The notes below the pieces were generated by a model that saw only the letters and a program-made list of their open reading frames with translations, had not been told where the DNA came from and did no database searches. A stretch of DNA of 64,000 nucleotides from assembly GCA_022843625.1 (NCBI GenBank), contig JALHNH010000004.1, forward strand, positions 266,640 through 330,639, read 5' to 3'. Origin of the DNA: Bryobacter sp. Lineage in GTDB: Bacteria; Acidobacteriota; Terriglobia; Bryobacterales; Bryobacteraceae. Made by a program: the position numbers and the translations under genes. Within the stretch, counting starts at the first letter, position 1; each line of letters begins with the position of its first letter. Shown piece after piece: positions 60,572-64,000 of the stretch.

Positions 60572-61369
60572 ATGTCACCTAGCACCCTCGCCATCATTGC
60601 CTGCCTTGTCAGCGGCTGCGCCGCAGTATCAGGGCAGCCGATCGATCGCCAGAACGAACTCACTCCAGAAGAGGTCCGCGCAGGCTGGATCTTGCTCTTT
60701 GACGGCAAGACGACACGTGGTTGGAAAAGTCCGAGTTCTGATCAGTTTCCGGATGGCTACTGGCGCATAGAGGACGGATTTCTGCGGGGAGCCGTCGTCG
60801 GCCCCCGCGGCGTCGACCTTCAGACCTCAGAGAAGTTCCGCCACTTCGAGCTTCACTTCGAGTGGAAGATAGAACGGGGCGGGAACAGTGGACTGAAATA
60901 TCTCGTTGGTAGCTCGCAGAAACTTGTCTTTGAGGGTAGCGGGCTCCCGCAACGCGAAGGAACAACGCAGCCAGGCCCGAACGCGATCTTCCGGGAGAAC
61001 ACCTATGGATTGGAGTATCAAATGGTGGATGAGGCAGAGCATCCAGACGGCAAGTCGCCACTTACGATCTCCGGGGCTCTGTATCAGTTCGTCGGCGTCG
61101 AGCGCAGTCATGCTCGCCCGGCTGGGCAGATCAACCAGGCAAAGATCGTCGTAAATGGCACCCGCATTGAACATTGGCTAAACGGAACCCGTGTAGTTGA
61201 CGTCGACACGGCATCCGAGGAGTTTCGGAGCGCTGCCGCCAAGGCTCCAGGCAGGACGCGTCGGGCGCTGGACTATCTTTCTCTGGAAGGTTCAATTGCG
61301 ATACAGAGTCACACCGGCGCAATCTGGATCAGGAACCTCAAACTAAGGCGACTGAATCCACTTCCTTAA
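60572..61369 (+). CDS. DUF1080 domain lipoprotein
   Basis: 265 residues from the ATG at 60572 (an ATG at 60548 is possible). Lipobox LVSGC. Hallmarks: GWILLFDGKTTRGWK, GYWRIEDGFLRG, FHFEWKIERGGNSGLKYLVG-type region (ERGGNSGLKYLVG) and GSIAIQSHTGAIWIRNLKL. The last segment is normal for the family, so the gene appears whole although an IS remnant abuts it. Its stop shares a TTAA with the remnant's stop. Probably works with the adjacent sulfatase. Confidence 0.85.
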   Translation: MSPSTLAIIACLVSGCAAVSGQPIDRQNELTPEEVRAGWILLFDGKTTRGWKSPSSDQFPDGYWRIEDGFLRGAVVGPRGVDLQTSEKFRHFELHFEWKIERGGNSGLKYLVGSSQKLVFEGSGLPQREGTTQPGPNAIFRENTYGLEYQMVDEAEHPDGKSPLTISGALYQFVGVERSHARPAGQINQAKIVVNGTRIEHWLNGTRVVDVDTASEEFRSAAAKAPGRTRRALDYLSLEGSIAIQSHTGAIWIRNLKLRRLNPLP

Positions 61370-61593
61370 AGGAAGGCGTCCTCTCCGTCCCATTGCTGCG
61401 GAATTTTGTGTGGTGCGCAACTGCGAGCCTCAAGGCTTGCTGTTCCTTCCTCGGTTTGACGCGCGATCCACTGATAAACCGTTTTGCGAGACACACCGTA
61501 GGCCTCGGCCAGGGCGGTAATGTTCTCGCCCTCTTTCCATTCGCGAATCAGTTCGACTCTTTGTTCCATTGGGAGGTTTTCTTTCCAGGGCAT
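61366..61593 (-). pseudogene. IS481-type transposase N-terminal fragment
   Basis: 75 residues (MPWKENLPMEQRVELIREW, ALAEAYGVSRKTVYQWIAR, SLEARSCAPHKIPQQ) match the helix-turn-helix head of IS481-family transposases, normally about 300-400 residues. The DDE catalytic core is missing: the frame stops at the DUF1080 gene end. Hence a truncated, inactive remnant. A frame extension to 61641 adds non-homologous residues. Confidence 0.8.
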
Positions 61594-61646
61594 GCCTTCT
61601 AGCTTGGCTTGCCCTCTTGCGGTAGAACTCCAGAACTCCAATCATT

Positions 61647-61689
61647 TGTTACCCACGTCCCTGGGCCAAAGTGTTACCTGCGTCGCCGG
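61647..61689. repeat. Tandem IS-end repeats
   Basis: TGTTACCCACGTCCCTGG (61647-61664) and TGTTACCTGCGTCGCCGG (61672-61689) are 25 bp apart and match at 14 of 18 positions. Such doubled motifs are typical of IS481-like element ends. They lie just upstream of the transposase fragment and mark the surviving end of the element. The other end is not seen. Confidence 0.65.
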
Positions 61690-61736
61690 ACCGTACCCCA
61701 GAATCTGCTTAGTAGCTGGCTCCGGCATTTCTGAAC

Positions 61737-62156
61737 TTATGCGAATTCACCAACAGACTTGGGTAATTCTGGAATCATTGGCGATTGCTCGCGTCTATCC
61801 ATCGCGATGAAGCCAAGCGCCTGACGCAACTCGGCGGGGTCGAGTGGTAAGGGGAGTGAATGGAATGCACCCCAGTTGGACAGAGACGCCCAATCGATCT
61901 CCTCAAGGAAGCCATGACAGACGACACACCTCGCCGCTGGCGTAATGGATTGGATCCAGACAAGGCAATCCTTCAAAGGCAACTCAAGAGATCTTGCGTT
62001 GAAGAAGACAGCTGCGATGTTGGAATCTGCCAGCTCTCGCAAGTCGTTGAGGCTTGCGACGGCCTGGTATTGCCAGCCAGCGGACTTGACAAGACGGTCA
62101 AGCCAGGATGGCTGCGGAGCCATTTCGCCGAGCATCACAATAATTCCAGCTTCCAT
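61737..62156 (-). CDS. Degenerate receiver-like protein
   Basis: 139 residues with the alternating beta/alpha pattern of a response-regulator receiver (GIIVMLGEM, NIAAVFFNARSLELP, ARCVVCHGFLEEID, FHSLPLPLDPAELRQAL). The acidic pair of strand 1 is absent, the phospho-acceptor Asp after strand 3 is Asn (FFNAR), and the strand-5 Lys is Leu. It therefore probably does not accept phosphate. No output domain. Possible roles: a pseudo-receiver or a decayed regulator. Confidence 0.6.
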   Translation of the reverse strand: MEAGIIVMLGEMAPQPSWLDRLVKSAGWQYQAVASLNDLRELADSNIAAVFFNARSLELPLKDCLVWIQSITPAARCVVCHGFLEEIDWASLSNWGAFHSLPLPLDPAELRQALGFIAMDRREQSPMIPELPKSVGEFA

Positions 62157-62190
62157 GCCTACCTGGTAAGCAATTTGGCTTCCATTCGGC

Positions 62191-62985
62191 TTATTTCAAC
62201 TTGCGCAGAGCACCAGGTAAGGGAGACCATGCGGGACGCTCCTTTTGCCCTGAGTCGATGACCACCAGATATCGCCCGGCCCAGGGAGATGGTTCCCGGT
62301 TGGGCAATAAGACCGCGGGTGTCCGTCCCGCCTTGAGTTCCGATTCGTATTCGGAATCGAGGATACCGTAGCGATCCAGGAAGGTATTCAGAGTAGCGGG
62401 GATTCGAACACAACCCTTGGAGTGCAATGTACCGAGAAGCTGCTCCAATCGATCGGGATCGGTGGCATGAACCTGGAGGCGGATAACGCTTGGGCCGCCC
62501 TTTCCCCAGCCGCGAATTGCCGGTTGCCAGCCGAAATCATAGACTCGCATGCCTTTAACACCATAGCCCCGAATACCGAATTCATTTCGGGTACCTTCAG
62601 CCCGGTAATCCGGGTTGGCCGGCGAATGCAGATAAACGCCTAAAGGCGTCTTGAAGTGTTCAAAGCGCCCTGGCTTTCCGGTGGAAACGGGTGAGGCCCC
62701 GAGCAGTTGGAATGGTCCATCTGGCGAAAGCCAGAAGAGCATGGCCGCCTGCACCGCTTCACTGGAATCCACCAGAAGGACAAATTGCGTTGAATCCAAA
62801 GAGACATCCGCAGCAAGCAGACTCTTCCTGAGCAGGTTCGCATAAGCAGACCGCTCCAATTCAGGTACTTGCAGGCGTTTGTCCACCTGCTGGTCAAAGA
62901 GCGCGGCGTAGTCGCTGAGCCGATCCTGAGCCCACATTGGGGAGAGGAAGACAGAAACCAGGACAGCTTGAATATGGAAACACAT
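62191..62985 (-). CDS. L,D-transpeptidase (YkuD domain)
   Basis: 264 residues. Signal peptide about 1-19 (VSVFLSPMWA). YkuD catalytic motif: His173 (QVHATDPD) and Ser189-Lys-Gly-Cys192-Val-Arg. The region before it has KTPLGVYLHSPANPDY and FGWQPAIRGWG. These enzymes form 3-3 cross-links in peptidoglycan or attach lipoproteins to it. 34 bp downstream of it lies the receiver-like gene on the same strand. Confidence 0.9.
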   Translation of the reverse strand: MCFHIQAVLVSVFLSPMWAQDRLSDYAALFDQQVDKRLQVPELERSAYANLLRKSLLAADVSLDSTQFVLLVDSSEAVQAAMLFWLSPDGPFQLLGASPVSTGKPGRFEHFKTPLGVYLHSPANPDYRAEGTRNEFGIRGYGVKGMRVYDFGWQPAIRGWGKGGPSVIRLQVHATDPDRLEQLLGTLHSKGCVRIPATLNTFLDRYGILDSEYESELKAGRTPAVLLPNREPSPWAGRYLVVIDSGQKERPAWSPLPGALRKLK

Positions 62986-63304
62986 AGAAGATTGTCAGCA
63001 ACCTGTAAGCATTATCATGTCAGAGTCTATAGAGGACATAGAGCGGAGTGGAATTTCACCCAATATTGGTCGAGGTGGGTGAAATGACCATTTGCTGGTG
63101 CCCAATTCTATGACTAGACTTCGAGTTCAGCGGGGTAGGCATTCACCTCACATTGGGTGACGACGCGCTGCGTGTTGAAAAAAGATCCATTGATTGCGAT
63201 GGCACAACGCATCACTGCGGTATAGCCAAGGGACAGGTGGACAGTCTGATTGACAGGTGGACAGTTTAGGGGTGCGCTATAGACTGTCCCCTTCCCCACG
63301 GTGA
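62986..63304. other. Gene-poor interval with inverted repeat
   Basis: 319 bp. Contains a perfect 9-bp inverted repeat, ATTTCACCC (63053-63061) and GGGTGAAAT (63077-63085), 15-base loop, with no T-run. A minus-strand frame at 63114-63299 (61 codons) contains a protein-like tail (MRCAIAINGSFFNTQRVV) that may be a fragment of a lost gene. It also includes the first copies of the GGTGGACAGT repeat. Confidence 0.35.
63232..63289. repeat. GGTGGACAGT repeat cluster, left
   Basis: Two direct copies of GACAGGTGGACAGT (63232-63245 and 63252-63265) are followed by an inverted core AGACTGTCC (63281-63289). The core is the same as in the right cluster at 63833-63903. Confidence 0.6.
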
Positions 63305-63661
63305 TCAGCGAAGGTCGAAATTAAGCAGATCATCGGAAGTCCCGCTCGCCTTCGGGTTGTAGCCAGCGGTAAGCGTGCTGTAGCCGTGAACGGTGAGCGC
63401 CTGCAGAACTAAGCTGAGGAGCGCCGGCATTCCGGCGAGAAATGTGGAAGCCGATATCTTCGGATAAGGGACCGGAACGAACGGCAAAGGAGGAGCCGGT
63501 ACTTTCACGACCGTGAAGGCCTCCACTTTGGCGCGCGCTTGGCTGGCAATCGAGCCTTTGATTTGAATCCGGATGTAGTTCTTGGCCTGCGTCGCGGCGC
63601 TGAACTTCGGTTGCCAGCCCGCGCTGGCGTACACGACTGTAACTACTGGTGAGTGAGGCAT
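63305..63661 (-). CDS. Uncharacterised 118-residue ORF
   Basis: An ATG-started frame (MPHSPVVTVVYASAGWQPK) with a Pro-rich centre (APPLPFVPVPYP) and a hydrophobic stretch (LAGMPALLSLVLQAL). No family recognised. It lies between two clusters of the same repeat and could be a cargo or passenger gene, a fragment, or non-coding. Codon usage was not calculated. Confidence 0.35.
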   Translation of the reverse strand: MPHSPVVTVVYASAGWQPKFSAATQAKNYIRIQIKGSIASQARAKVEAFTVVKVPAPPLPFVPVPYPKISASTFLAGMPALLSLVLQALTVHGYSTLTAGYNPKASGTSDDLLNFDLR

Positions 63662-64000
63662 TCAATAGTACTCGCGCGGGAGCACTGACAAATGGACCAG
63701 CCTGAATTCCGGGGCGCTCCCTTCGGCGAGCGAATCGAACGCGCGGGCATTTTCGCGCGTATTGGAAAGGCATCGGAAAGGCATCGGCCTGGACCGTCCC
63801 AATGGCATACGCTCATTTTCCTCAATGTTTTCGAGAGGTGGACGAGAGGTGGACAGTCTGATTAGAGAGGTGGACAGTCTGGAGAGGTGGACAGTCTGAT
63901 TAGTCCCTCCTGCAATTTCCGCCAAATTTTTACAAGGCAAGTTTCACCTCCTCAATCGATTTTAGCCTCCGACTGCCCAGATCCCGGCCCTGGCACCTTC
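63662..64000. other. Right edge, no confident gene
   Basis: 339 bp with no recognised coding region. The only long minus frame (63662-63940) reads mainly through the tandem repeats and has no protein-like character. Degenerate copies of the repeat occur at about 63690 and 63790. Confidence 0.5.
63833..63903. repeat. GAGAGGTGGACAGTCTG tandem repeat cluster, right
   Basis: One partial (63833-63843) and three near-identical copies of GAGAGGTGGACAGTCTG (starting 63844, about 63865, 63882), two of them with ATTAG after the core, spaced 16-22 bp. The shared core with the left cluster suggests multiple binding sites at transposon ends, as in IS21-like elements, or a dispersed repeat family. Confidence 0.65.

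Noticed and set aside
63662..63940. 92-codon minus-strand frame at the right edge
   Set aside because: Much of it is translated tandem repeat (VHLS and RLSTS repeats), and it has no other protein signature.

Overview
The window most resembles a chromosome segment of an acidobacterium, probably from the Bryobacter/Solibacter side of the phylum. The strongest taxonomic signal is a PadR-type regulator overlapping an 862-residue MacB/FtsX permease of the 'acidobacterial duplicated orphan permease' type (33226-36146). The supporting signals are a secreted-protein repertoire rich in DUF1080 proteins, sulfatases and Tat-exported Gfo/Idh/MocA oxidoreductases, and a complete Gram-negative Tol-Pal cluster. 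The genus is an inference.

Layout. 1-8308: a TonB-dependent receptor (cut by the left edge) divergent from a tightly overlapping operon of ExbB-like channel, DUF2149 protein, membrane-anchored exported CobN-like protein and exported CbiZ-like amidohydrolase. This looks like a periplasmic corrinoid/tetrapyrrole salvage machine and is the most interesting locus here. 8330-11595: DUF1080 protein, DUF4197 protein, Tat metallophosphoesterase, CBM9-like protein. 11592-16557: tolQ-tolR-tolA/tonB-tolB-pal-cpoB on the minus strand, divergent from recN (16607-18268), then tRNA-Ser(CGA) with an intrinsic terminator. 18448-25305: a GH5-like glycosidase, two unknown genes, an oxidoreductase, a choice-of-anchor-I-type secreted protein, and a small cassette with a peptidoglycan-binding domain. 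25342-33225: murB, DUF2461, amidohydrolase, gatB, two envelope proteins and a sulfatase. 33226-40576: the permease/PadR pair, a UxaA/GarD dehydratase, an oxidoreductase, a LamG-like secreted protein and an Rsm22-like methyltransferase.

40659-50684 holds an ECF sigma factor with a membrane partner, rsmA-gltX-carbamoyltransferase, an M1 peptidase, a SYLF protein, prfB (with the programmed frameshift) and tsaC. 50692-57640 is a compact flagellar-filament island (fliW, csrA, flagellin, TPR-glycosyltransferase, fliD and a small downstream gene). It has three sigma-28-type promoters of identical spacing and a CsrA-type hairpin in the flagellin leader. 57673-64000 holds recA, a sulfatase and a DUF1080 lipoprotein, an IS481-type transposase remnant, a degenerate receiver-like protein, an L,D-transpeptidase, and a repeat-rich, gene-poor right edge.

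Gene packing is extreme. Eight of ten convergent gene pairs overlap or lie within 2 bp, three of them sharing stop codons inside a TTAA or CTAG tetranucleotide, and many co-directional neighbours overlap by 4 bases. No CRISPR array, rRNA, prophage or replication origin was seen.
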